Source: Segatella copri DSM 18205 (GTDB lineage Bacteria; Bacteroidota; Bacteroidia; Bacteroidales; Bacteroidaceae). Taken from it: DNA of 64,000 bases. The position numbers were made by a program, and so were the translations under genes. The stretch is from NCBI RefSeq assembly GCF_025151535.1, contig NZ_CP102288.1, positions 377,501 to 441,500 on the forward strand, given 5' to 3'. This document shows positions 53,938 to 62,611 of the stretch, piece by piece (the first letter of the stretch is position 1; every line of letters starts with the position of its first letter). Below the pieces are notes generated by a model. It ran no database searches, was not told where the DNA came from, and saw nothing but the letters and a program-made list of their open reading frames with translations.

Positions 53938-55206
53938 ATGAAAGTTTTAATGTTTGGATGGGAGTATCCTCCTCACGTATTTGGTGGTTTGGCAACTGCC
54001 AACTTTGGTATCTCCCAAGGACTTCATGCCCAGGGCGATGTTGATATCACATTGTGTCTGCCTCATCCTTTCGGTGATGAGGACCGCAGTGCCTGCAAGA
54101 TTGTGGCAATGAACAGTGTGCCTATCGCCTGGCGAGATGTAAATCACGACTATGTGCAGCAGCGCGTAGGCAATATCATGAATCCGGACGATTATTTCCG
54201 CTACCGTGACCACATCTATGCCGATTTTAACTATATGCATGTAAATGACCTCGGCTGTATGGAATTTGCCGGTGGTTATCCGTCAAATCTTCATGACGAG
54301 ATCAATAACTATAGCATCATTGCCGGAGTTGTAGCCCGTTCAGAAGAATTTGATATTATCCATGCTCACGACTGGCTTACATTCCCTGCCGGAATTCATG
54401 CCAAGCGCGTGAGTGGCAAACCACTGTGCATCCACGTTCATGCTACTGATTTCGACCGTAGCCGTGGAAAGGTGAACCCTACCGTTTATGCTATTGAGAA
54501 AGACGGTATGGATAATGCCGACTGCATCATGTGTGTATCCGAACTGACGCGCCAGACGGTGATTCACCAGTATCACCAGGATCCACGCAAGTGTTTCGCC
54601 ATGCACAATGCCGTATACCCATTGAAGCAGGAGTGGCAGGATATTCCACGCCCAAATCATAAGGGCAAGGAGAAGGTAGTAACCTTCCTGGGACGTCTTA
54701 CCATGCAGAAGGGACCTGAATATTTCGTAGAGGCTGCCAACATGGTATTGCACCGTACCCGCAATGTGCGTTTCTGTATGGCAGGTTCGGGCGATATGAT
54801 GGATCAGATGATTTATCTCGCTGCCGAAAGAGGCATTGCCGACCGGTTCCACTTCCCTGGCTTTATGCGCGGCAAACAGGTTTACGAATGTCTGAAAGAC
54901 AGTGATGTCTACGTGATGCCATCTGTGAGCGAGCCGTTCGGTATCTCACCTTTGGAAGCTATGCAGTGCGGCACACCAACCATTATCTCCAAGCAGAGTG
55001 GATGTGGAGAAATCCTGTCCAACTGTATCAAGGTAGACTACTGGGATATCCATGCCCTTGCCGATGCCATCTACAGCATCTGTCACAACGAGAGTCTTTT
55101 CGATTATCTCTCAGAGGAAGGCAAGAAAGAAGTAGACCAGATTACCTGGGAGAAAGTGGGTGCCCGCATCAAAGACCTGTACCTCAAGACCTTAGGGTGG
55201 AAGTAG
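53938..55206 (+). CDS. Glycogen synthase-like glycosyltransferase (GT family)
   Basis: The 422-residue GT-B enzyme starts 'MKVLMFGWEYPPHVFGGLA', matching starch/glycogen synthases. It has 'DIIHAHDWLTFPAGIHAKR' in the N-domain and 'VTFLGRLTMQKGPEYFVEAA', 'SEPFGISPLEAMQCGTPTI' in the C-domain. It is shorter than E. coli GlgA (about 477) and may use UDP- or ADP-glucose. A ribosome-binding purine run 'aggagga' lies just upstream. Elongation of alpha-1,4-glucan is the likely role given the neighbours. Confidence 0.88.
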   Translation: MKVLMFGWEYPPHVFGGLATANFGISQGLHAQGDVDITLCLPHPFGDEDRSACKIVAMNSVPIAWRDVNHDYVQQRVGNIMNPDDYFRYRDHIYADFNYMHVNDLGCMEFAGGYPSNLHDEINNYSIIAGVVARSEEFDIIHAHDWLTFPAGIHAKRVSGKPLCIHVHATDFDRSRGKVNPTVYAIEKDGMDNADCIMCVSELTRQTVIHQYHQDPRKCFAMHNAVYPLKQEWQDIPRPNHKGKEKVVTFLGRLTMQKGPEYFVEAANMVLHRTRNVRFCMAGSGDMMDQMIYLAAERGIADRFHFPGFMRGKQVYECLKDSDVYVMPSVSEPFGISPLEAMQCGTPTIISKQSGCGEILSNCIKVDYWDIHALADAIYSICHNESLFDYLSEEGKKEVDQITWEKVGARIKDLYLKTLGWK

Positions 55207-55291
55207 GTTAAGTGAAGAGTGAAGAACGAAGAATGAATAATTTTGAGGCTTTACTCATCTTACAAGTTAAACGTTCAAATTTCAAATTTTT

Positions 55292-56725
55292 ATGAAAACA
55301 ATTTGTTTATATTTCGAGATACATCAGATTACCCATCTGAAACGCTACCGCTTCTTTGACATCGGTACCGACCATTATTACTATGATGACTACGAGAACG
55401 ACCGTAGCATCAACGAGATTGCTGAGCGCTCTTATATGCCAGCCTTGAATGCCCTTCAGGAGATGATTGAAAAGAACGGCAAGTATTTCAAGGTAGCTTT
55501 CTCGCTTTCGGGTGTGGGTATGGAGCAGTTGGAACTTCATGCTCCTCAGGTACTGGAGAAGCTTCAGCAGCTCAACAATACGGGTTGTGTAGAGTTCCTG
55601 GCTGAGCCTTACTCTCACGGACTTGCTTCTCTGGTTAATGAGGCAAGTTTCAAGGATGAGGTGATGCGCCAGTGTACTAAGATTGAGGAATATTTCGGAA
55701 AGAAACCTACCGTATTGCGCAACTCTTCGCTCATCTACAGCGATGATATCGGTAACGATGTTGCCAACATGGGTTTCATTGGTATGCTCACCGAGGGTGC
55801 CAAGCACGTGCTCGGCTGGAAATCTCCTCACTATGTTTACCATTGCGCCCTGAACCCTAAGTTAAAGCTCCTGTTGCGCGATGTGAACCTGAGCGATGAT
55901 ATCTCTCTGCGCTTCAGCAACAGTGATTGGGACGGTTATCCACTCTTTGCCGACAACTATATGAACCAGATTGCTGCCTTCCCAGAGGAGGAGCAGGTTA
56001 TCAATATCTTCATGGAGCTTTCTGCTCTTGGTATTGCCCAGCCTCTGTCAAGCAACATCCTCGAGTTTATGAAGGCTTTGCCTCAGTGTGCCAAGGACCG
56101 TGGCATCACCTTCTCTACACCTAGTGAAATCTGCAAGAAAATCAAGTCGGTAGGCGAGGTGAATGTGCCTGATACCTTGAGTTGGGTAGACGAGGAGCGT
56201 GATGTAAGTTCATGGTTGGGTAACCCGATGCAGCGTGAGGCTTTCAACAAGCTTTACAGTGTGGCAGACCGTGTACGTATCGCCAACGATCCACGTATAA
56301 ATCAGGACTGGGATTACCTGCAGGCAAGTAACAACTTCCGCTTCATGACTACCAAGCCAAGCAATGTGGGTCTTGACAGAGGTATCTATTCAAGTCCTTT
56401 CGATGCTTTCACTAACTATATGAACATTCTTGGCGACTTCATCACCAGAGTAAACGACCTCTATCCAACTGATGTTGATAACGATCAGCTTGAAAGCCTG
56501 CTTACTACCATCAAGAATCAGGATGAAGAGCTTGAGATGAAGGACAAGGAGATTGTCCGTCTTCAGGCTAAGATTGAAAAGATAGAGAAGGAGGCAGAGA
56601 AGCAACATGGCGAGAAGCCTGCTAAGGCTGCTCCTGCCAAGAAGGCCGCAGCTAAGCCTGCAGCCAAGAAGGCTCCTGCCAAGAAAACAACAAAGGTAGA
56701 GCCTGCAGAAGAAAAGAAAGATTAA
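55292..56725 (+). CDS. GH57 family alpha-glucan hydrolase with lysine/alanine tail
   Basis: Residues 1 to about 410 form a GH57 barrel ('ICLYFEIHQITHLKRYRFFDIG', read in parts, then 'FSLSGVGMEQLELHAP' and 'CVEFLAEPYSHGLASL', with E and D residues of the retaining mechanism expected near 'EFLAEPYSHG' and 'MGFIGMLTEGAK'). A coiled segment follows (about 410-440), and the last 35 residues repeat 'PAKKAAAKPAAKK', like a histone H1 tail. Such tails bind nucleic acid or anionic polymers elsewhere; here the role is unknown. It ends the glycogen operon. Confidence 0.85.
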   Translation: MKTICLYFEIHQITHLKRYRFFDIGTDHYYYDDYENDRSINEIAERSYMPALNALQEMIEKNGKYFKVAFSLSGVGMEQLELHAPQVLEKLQQLNNTGCVEFLAEPYSHGLASLVNEASFKDEVMRQCTKIEEYFGKKPTVLRNSSLIYSDDIGNDVANMGFIGMLTEGAKHVLGWKSPHYVYHCALNPKLKLLLRDVNLSDDISLRFSNSDWDGYPLFADNYMNQIAAFPEEEQVINIFMELSALGIAQPLSSNILEFMKALPQCAKDRGITFSTPSEICKKIKSVGEVNVPDTLSWVDEERDVSSWLGNPMQREAFNKLYSVADRVRIANDPRINQDWDYLQASNNFRFMTTKPSNVGLDRGIYSSPFDAFTNYMNILGDFITRVNDLYPTDVDNDQLESLLTTIKNQDEELEMKDKEIVRLQAKIEKIEKEAEKQHGEKPAKAAPAKKAAAKPAAKKAPAKKTTKVEPAEEKKD

Positions 56726-56750
56726 AATTTTTAGATTACTCATAATGATT

Positions 56751-56794
56751 AATCCCCCTCGCTGCATTGATTTGCAATGAGGGGGATTTTTTTG
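56751..56794 (+). terminator. Terminator of the glycogen operon
   Basis: AATCCCCCTC (56751-56760) pairs with GAGGGGGATT (56779-56788), followed by T residues. Confidence 0.85.
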
Positions 56795-56837
56795 TTTCCC
56801 AAAATTTTCTCTGAAATAACGCGTTAGCTGGAAAGCG

Positions 56838-58628
56838 TTATTTTTCGAAATGAATCCAGTCTACGTCGAAGAAGGCAGCATCGTTCTTCTTGGCTGTGCG
56901 GGTGTTGAAGAAACCGAGCTTGGCACCAATCCACTTGCCTTCACGCACAGTGAAAGGATTGCCTATCTTGGTGAATTTCTTACCATCCAGACTGTAGCTC
57001 CATTCAGCGATAGCCTGTATCTGGTTGGCGATGCCTTCGCTATGAACCTTCACGCGGAGCCATACGTCCTGGGTGGCGATGCGGGAAGAAGGAATATCAT
57101 CTACGGCATACTTCACGGTGTAAGGTTGAGGCTGCTTGCTGGTCTTGATGGCCACTTGCTTTACCACCTTCTCAGCCTTTCCCTTCTCAGCCTTCTCGCA
57201 GGTTACATATTGCAATACAACACCCTCTTCCTTGGTATCAACAAACTTGAGTGCCGCATAGTCCATGCCTTGCATAATCATGCCGGCGCTTTCGCCCAAT
57301 ACCTTATCATTTTCCTTGTAAGCCTCGGTGCGGTTAGGTATGAACTTCACCTTGGCAGTAGCAGTAAAGTTCTCGGTAGGGAGTTTCTGGAGCAGAAGGT
57401 TTGGCAAATCATACAGGTTCTTTACATCTTCAGCCTGCTGCACACCATAGAGACGCAACTTGGAGTTCTTGGCATCACAGAAGTACCAGTACTGACTGTA
57501 AGGACCGTTCCACTGCCATTGCAGACCTAAATCTACGCTGTTGAAATCATCCGATTCCTTAGGCTGGAAGTTACCGCTTGATGGCAGGTTTGGCTTCTTC
57601 CATTGCTGAACAGGGTCACCGCAGCCATCACCATCCTTGTCGTCACCGATAACGAGCCAGTCGTTCACCCATTTGGCTGGTTGCAGATGAACCACACGAC
57701 CATAAGCGTGCTTATCCTGGAAGTGGAGAAACCAGTCTTCGCCGTTCTGGGTATCTACCCATGCACCCTGGTGAGGGCCGTTTACCTTCTTGTTCTTTCC
57801 CTGTGCCATACCCACATACTCCTCGTAAGGACCGTATGGATTCTTGGAACGCAGTTCTACCTGCCAGCCATACTTTACTCCGCCCGCAGGACTCATGATA
57901 TAATAATATCCGTTGCGCTTGTAGAATTTGGTTCCCTCGATGGTTGGCTGGTCTTCATGGCCATCATATACGATGCGTGAAGGACCGATAACCTTGGTGC
58001 CGTCAGGTGACATCGGGGCTACGAAGAGTACCGACTTGATACCGGCTCTTGAACCGGCGCATCCATGCGAAAGATAAGCCTTGCCGTCTTCATCCCAGAG
58101 AGGGCAGCAGTCGATAAGACCTTTTCCCTTCATCACCCAGGTGATAGGTTCCCAAGGGCCGCGTGGATCTTGTGTCTTGGTCATGAAGAGTCCCTGGTCA
58201 GGATCGCCACAGTAGATATAGAACCATCCGTCATGATAGCGGATGGAGGGTGCCCATACGTAATTACCATGCTGAACCTTCTTGCGCCAATCCAGTTCGG
58301 TGCCCTGGTATTCAGGCAAAACCGGATAGTCATCGAGTAGGGCAGCGCCTATAATCTCCCAGTTTACCAGGTCGGTGCTGTGCAGAATCTGCAAGCCTGG
58401 GAAACACTGGAAGGAAGAGGAGGTCATATAGTAGTCATTGCCCACACGGCATACGTCAGGGTCTGAGTAGTCGGCGTCAATAACCGGGTTGCGGTACATT
58501 CCGTTCTTCAGGTTCGGATTCCATGTCTTGGATACCGCCTTCTGAGCATTCACGCTCAGTGCAGAGAGCGGAGAACTCAATGCGATGGTGGCGAGAATGC
58601 ACAGGAGTGAATGCGATTTTATTTTCAT
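56838..58628 (-). CDS. GH43 family glycoside hydrolase with C-terminal beta-sandwich
   Basis: The 596-residue secreted enzyme has a signal peptide (to about residue 28, 'SALSVNAQ'), then a five-bladed propeller whose first blade reads 'NPVIDADYSDPDVCRVGNDYY', seen in two parts, with the GH43 aspartate base. 'WAPSIRYHDGWFYIYCGD' and 'DQPTIEGTKFYKRNGYYYI' (the acid glutamate region) follow. A GH43-type C-terminal lectin-like domain covers about 360-596. Targets are arabinan or xylan side chains. It follows a GH28 gene in the same pectin-type locus, 21 bases apart. Confidence 0.9.
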   Translation of the reverse strand: MKIKSHSLLCILATIALSSPLSALSVNAQKAVSKTWNPNLKNGMYRNPVIDADYSDPDVCRVGNDYYMTSSSFQCFPGLQILHSTDLVNWEIIGAALLDDYPVLPEYQGTELDWRKKVQHGNYVWAPSIRYHDGWFYIYCGDPDQGLFMTKTQDPRGPWEPITWVMKGKGLIDCCPLWDEDGKAYLSHGCAGSRAGIKSVLFVAPMSPDGTKVIGPSRIVYDGHEDQPTIEGTKFYKRNGYYYIMSPAGGVKYGWQVELRSKNPYGPYEEYVGMAQGKNKKVNGPHQGAWVDTQNGEDWFLHFQDKHAYGRVVHLQPAKWVNDWLVIGDDKDGDGCGDPVQQWKKPNLPSSGNFQPKESDDFNSVDLGLQWQWNGPYSQYWYFCDAKNSKLRLYGVQQAEDVKNLYDLPNLLLQKLPTENFTATAKVKFIPNRTEAYKENDKVLGESAGMIMQGMDYAALKFVDTKEEGVVLQYVTCEKAEKGKAEKVVKQVAIKTSKQPQPYTVKYAVDDIPSSRIATQDVWLRVKVHSEGIANQIQAIAEWSYSLDGKKFTKIGNPFTVREGKWIGAKLGFFNTRTAKKNDAAFFDVDWIHFEK

Positions 58629-58649
58629 TGTTACCGATGTTAAAATGAA

Positions 58650-60635
58650 TTATTTAGCTACGTATTTCTTGTTGTTGTAGATATAGATACCTTTTTTGAG
58701 ACCTTGCAGGTCTTCTGCCTTGGCATTGAGTTTCACCATGCGACCGCTGAGGTCGTAAATGTTGTTGTTGTTTACCTTGGCGATGGCAGCAATTGGCTGA
58801 ATGCCTGTAGAAGTCTCTGTATAGAGAGTGAACTGCAAGATGCACTGCTTTACCTTTGGAGTGAAAGTAAGCGTGTGCTCTACAGGTGAATCAAACTCTA
58901 CTGTATATTTTTTCAGACTTTTGTCTTTTGGAAAAACATAGGTAGAAGCATCATAGCTTGTGCCGTTAATCTCGCCGAGATAGGCATCTGCATCTGTGTA
59001 ATTGTCTTTTCCCTCGATATCCATTTTGACAATCTTTATGCCGTCAGGAATGATGATGGTGTATTGATTTGCGCTATACTTGATATAGTTGGTACCAGAA
59101 CCAGTATCGTATGTCTTTCCCTTCTCATTGCTGATAGCGAAGCCATTGTTGAAAGAACCGGCTGTCTTATCTGTCAAAGTCTTTGAGTTTAATGTGAAAG
59201 GACCCTTGGTATCAGTAACGGTTGAACCTGTAGACGTAGCATCACACTCGTCTGTCCAAGTAGAATCAAACTTCTTGAGCCAGATAGAACCGCTGCTGAC
59301 GGTAATCTTAGAGTTGTTCTTGAACACGAGATTATCTACGAAGCGGATGTCGATGCCCTTTTTGGCTGAAATCTGCACGTTGTCGAGAGTCACGTTCTTG
59401 ATATGGCTCTCAGGGCGGCCAATCAGGAAGATAGCGTTACCATCGCAAACATCTGTTGTCTTCACGTTCTGGAGCAGGATGCCATTGTAGGTTGGGGTAG
59501 TACTATCAAGAGCTCTGGCATTTGCCTTGTCTACGGCAGGATCGCTGTTGTAGTTCTTGTCGTAGTAGCAGTCGATAGAGAATGGGTTCTTCACCTTGGT
59601 CATGGTGAAGTTGGTGAACTTCCAGTCCTCCTCGCCACCGCCACGCAGTGTACCATTGCTATTGATACCCGTCTTCATGCGGATACCGGCAGTTGTGCCG
59701 TTCATGGTGATGTTGTCGAACCATACATGCTTGATGTTTTTGGTGAAACTACCGATAGAAGCACCATGTCCTGTACCAAAGTCGCAGTTCCAAACATGGA
59801 TATACTGTGCATTGTCATCGCAAACTACGTTATCATCACCTGTACTGATGTTGCAGTTATAGATGTTCATGTGATGTCCCCAGATAGAGATACCGTCTGT
59901 GTTATGAGAAGGCTGTTCAGTCTTGGTTTCAGAAGAAGGGTTATAGATGGTTACATCATGAACAGTACCATTGCTGGCACCATTGCTGTTACTCAAGGTG
60001 ATGTTGACACCCGGAGTATTCTGAACCTTGAGATTGCGAATCAGGAATCGGCTGCCTTTCTCGAATCGGATCATGGCTCCAGGATTGAAAGCCTCCTTGT
60101 TGTCGCGAGCCTTCCACCAGCGGGTACCCTGACCATCGATAATAGAAGTTTCACCTTCGCCCTCTATAACAATGTCGCTCTGGTTCTTGTTCTTGCAACC
60201 GATAAAGAGCGTTTTGTTGTTAGGTGCCTTACCATATTCAACGAGTTTCAGAGTTGCTCCTGCGCAAAGGTGGAGTACAGTCTTTGACTTGATGCTGAGT
60301 ACCTCGGTCTTGCTTGTCATCTGGTCTGTACTACCAAACATCCATGTACCGGCAGGAATCACGACCATACCACCGGTAGAAGGCACAGCATCAAGTGCTT
60401 TTTGGATAGCCTTGGTGTTGTCTTCTGCCGTAGTAGAAGCACCATAATCCTTGATATTAAATGTGTTTGCCGAAGTGATGGTAGGCAACTGTGGTAGTTC
60501 TACGGCAGTCCATCCTTCAGGAGTGTTCTGTGCGTTCTGCTCGGCTGTGATACCAGCGAAAGTTTGTGCTTTAGTGAACATTGGCAGAGCCATGAGCGCA
60601 GCAAGCACGACTGACTTAATGATTGATTTCTTCAT
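58650..60635 (-). CDS. GH28 polygalacturonase with C-terminal sorting tail
   Basis: The 661-residue protein has a signal peptide (1-23, ending 'TKAQ'), a pectate-lyase-like 'FNIKDYGASTTAEDNTKAI' start and a GH28 beta-helix with 'SHNTDGISIWGHH', 'STGDDNVVCDD', 'GTGHGASIGSF' and 'GIRMKTG'. Residues about 500-661 add a beta-rich part ending 'IYDLSGRMVKLNAKAEDLQG', then 'LKKGIYIYNNKKYVAK', a Por secretion-like C-terminal tail. It may be exported or surface-displayed. It lies upstream of GH43 and has a TAACTTTG box near 60695 as a likely promoter. Confidence 0.88.
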   Translation of the reverse strand: MKKSIIKSVVLAALMALPMFTKAQTFAGITAEQNAQNTPEGWTAVELPQLPTITSANTFNIKDYGASTTAEDNTKAIQKALDAVPSTGGMVVIPAGTWMFGSTDQMTSKTEVLSIKSKTVLHLCAGATLKLVEYGKAPNNKTLFIGCKNKNQSDIVIEGEGETSIIDGQGTRWWKARDNKEAFNPGAMIRFEKGSRFLIRNLKVQNTPGVNITLSNSNGASNGTVHDVTIYNPSSETKTEQPSHNTDGISIWGHHMNIYNCNISTGDDNVVCDDNAQYIHVWNCDFGTGHGASIGSFTKNIKHVWFDNITMNGTTAGIRMKTGINSNGTLRGGGEEDWKFTNFTMTKVKNPFSIDCYYDKNYNSDPAVDKANARALDSTTPTYNGILLQNVKTTDVCDGNAIFLIGRPESHIKNVTLDNVQISAKKGIDIRFVDNLVFKNNSKITVSSGSIWLKKFDSTWTDECDATSTGSTVTDTKGPFTLNSKTLTDKTAGSFNNGFAISNEKGKTYDTGSGTNYIKYSANQYTIIIPDGIKIVKMDIEGKDNYTDADAYLGEINGTSYDASTYVFPKDKSLKKYTVEFDSPVEHTLTFTPKVKQCILQFTLYTETSTGIQPIAAIAKVNNNNIYDLSGRMVKLNAKAEDLQGLKKGIYIYNNKKYVAK

Positions 60636-60770
60636 TTTTTCTTAGGTTTATCTATTTTATTATTTTCTTTTCTATAAGATTTTCTGCAAAGTTACGACAT
60701 TTTTGCTTATCACATGCAGATTGTGAATAAAAAAGTACGAAAACGATTACGTATACCTTACCGATAGAAC

Positions 60771-60820
60771 CAAAAGAAAGACCGTATCCATCAGGAATTA
60801 TCTCCCTAGAATACGGTCTT
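60771..60820 (-). terminator. Terminator downstream of the SusC/SusD genes
   Basis: AGACCGTAT (60779-60787) pairs with ATACGGTCT (60811-60819) and a T-rich run follows on the minus strand. Confidence 0.6.
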
Positions 60821-60877
60821 AAACCTAATGATTAACGTATGTCCTGATAGGTTTTCTTTTCAACATAATGACTTTGA

Positions 60878-62587
60878 TTAGTAACCAGGATTCTGGTCGG
60901 CTAATGTCAGTTGGTCATTGGCATCAATTGCAGCCTGTGGGATAGGGCGAAGAAGCTTCTTGCCGATATACTGGGCAGCCTTGTCTCCCATCTCATGGTT
61001 ATACTTGGTGCAACGCTCTACCAGAGTCTGGGTTCTGCGAAGATCCATCCAACGAGCCTCATTACCGAAGTTCTCGCAGGCATTCTCATCAAGGATGTCA
61101 TCGATAGAGATAGTTCCTGTAAGTGCAGAAAGACCAGCGCGCTGGTGAACCTCATTGAGTCGTGCCAATGCCTTAGGATTATCACCAGCCTTCAGATAAG
61201 CCTCAGCTGCTACGAGATACATCTCTGGCAAAGTGATGATATGGATGTCGCGATAGCAGGTGTTCTTCTCTGTCTTAGCAGTCTTGCTGTCGTCAAACTT
61301 CTTGCATGGACTGGAACCATATACCAGTTGCTGGTTATCGTAATATTCCATATCTCTGCCGTCCATATTCTGTGCTTCCTTGCTCTGTGAATCCATCGGA
61401 ATGCGATAGGTGTTTGCTCTGTTTGCAGGATCTATAGCCTTCCATGCTTCAAAGTCGGCATCTGTTTCATACCATGCAGAATAGTATCGCGTTACTGGCT
61501 TACCTACCAGACTCTCACCATTCTTGTACCAGGTCCAGTAACCGGTATTTGCAGCATTTCCCTTGTTTATATCTGGCAATTCCTTCATGAAGGTAGCATC
61601 GTAACGCTGGTCTCCCTTCTTGAAACAATGCAAGGCATAGAGGGTTGGTACATAGCTGGAGGTTGTAGCCTTGATGTTATCCTCGTTTCCACCCAGATAG
61701 TTGCAGTAGTAACCGCTCCATTCTGTACCACCTGATGTTGTATTGTTGGCTGTAGCCAAATCATATTCCACATCCCAAAGGAACTCTTCGTTGTCATCGC
61801 CCGATCCGTCTGCCTTCCAGAGCTTGGCAAATGGGGTAGTCAGTCTTCTGCCTGCAATTACTTCATCGGCAAGAGCTGCTGCCTTGGAGAAGTATTCCTG
61901 CTTGTTGAGGTCCCATGCAGCAGAAAGGTAGGTCTTGGCAAGGATAGCCTTGGCTGTTTCCTGGCTGATTCTGCCGCCACCCTTGGTAGCTGTAGAAGCT
62001 TGGAGCACATTCTTGCTGATAACATCTTCGAGTTCGCTGATGATATAGGCATATACATCTGCAGCAGAAGACTTAGGATATCCTGTGTCTGCTGTGGTGA
62101 GGAAGTCCTTCATGATAGGGACACCACCGAAGTTGTTTACCAGAAGATAATACTCGTAGGCTGCCAATACACGGGCTTCGCCTACAAGCTGCCCCTTAGT
62201 CTTTTCATCAACTTGGGCTGTCTGTGCATAATATGACACAGAGTTGGCTGCACGTATACCTGAATAGAGGTAAGTATAGAGATTCTTGATATCCGTATTT
62301 TCTGGAGTCAAGGTCTCGTAAGTGTTCAATGCCTCGTTCATCTTGTTACGGGCATCGGCATACATGTCTGTACCTGCTGAGAAACAGCTAGTGAACAGAG
62401 GAGCTGCATAAACGTTTTGCAGATGCTGATAGGCATTATTGACGAGGTTGTTTAATCCCTCTTTTGTCGCAAAACTCTGTTTGGCAGTTACATTCGACTT
62501 GTTGCTGGCATCCAGGAAGTCGCTGCAACTTGTCATGGTTCCCATGCAGCAGGCCGCCAATGCTACGCTATATAATATCTTTTTCAT
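60878..62587 (-). CDS. RagB/SusD family nutrient uptake lipoprotein
   Basis: SusD-like proteins sit on the outer membrane as the lid of the SusC channel and bind glycan. The 569-residue protein is a lipoprotein: 'AACCMGTMTSC' puts the lipidated cysteine at 21. It has the N-terminal 'FLDASNKSNVTAKQSFATKEGL' region (read in parts), TPR-like helices and the C-terminal 'NEARWMDLRRTQTLVERC' and 'LLRPIPQAAIDANDQLTLADQNPGY', which is diagnostic and ends in 'QNPGY'. It starts 24 bases after the SusC gene. The neighbours point to pectin-derived glycans. Confidence 0.95.
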   Translation of the reverse strand: MKKILYSVALAACCMGTMTSCSDFLDASNKSNVTAKQSFATKEGLNNLVNNAYQHLQNVYAAPLFTSCFSAGTDMYADARNKMNEALNTYETLTPENTDIKNLYTYLYSGIRAANSVSYYAQTAQVDEKTKGQLVGEARVLAAYEYYLLVNNFGGVPIMKDFLTTADTGYPKSSAADVYAYIISELEDVISKNVLQASTATKGGGRISQETAKAILAKTYLSAAWDLNKQEYFSKAAALADEVIAGRRLTTPFAKLWKADGSGDDNEEFLWDVEYDLATANNTTSGGTEWSGYYCNYLGGNEDNIKATTSSYVPTLYALHCFKKGDQRYDATFMKELPDINKGNAANTGYWTWYKNGESLVGKPVTRYYSAWYETDADFEAWKAIDPANRANTYRIPMDSQSKEAQNMDGRDMEYYDNQQLVYGSSPCKKFDDSKTAKTEKNTCYRDIHIITLPEMYLVAAEAYLKAGDNPKALARLNEVHQRAGLSALTGTISIDDILDENACENFGNEARWMDLRRTQTLVERCTKYNHEMGDKAAQYIGKKLLRPIPQAAIDANDQLTLADQNPGY

Positions 62588-62611
62588 AATTGTTTACTTC
62601 ATTTAATGAGA

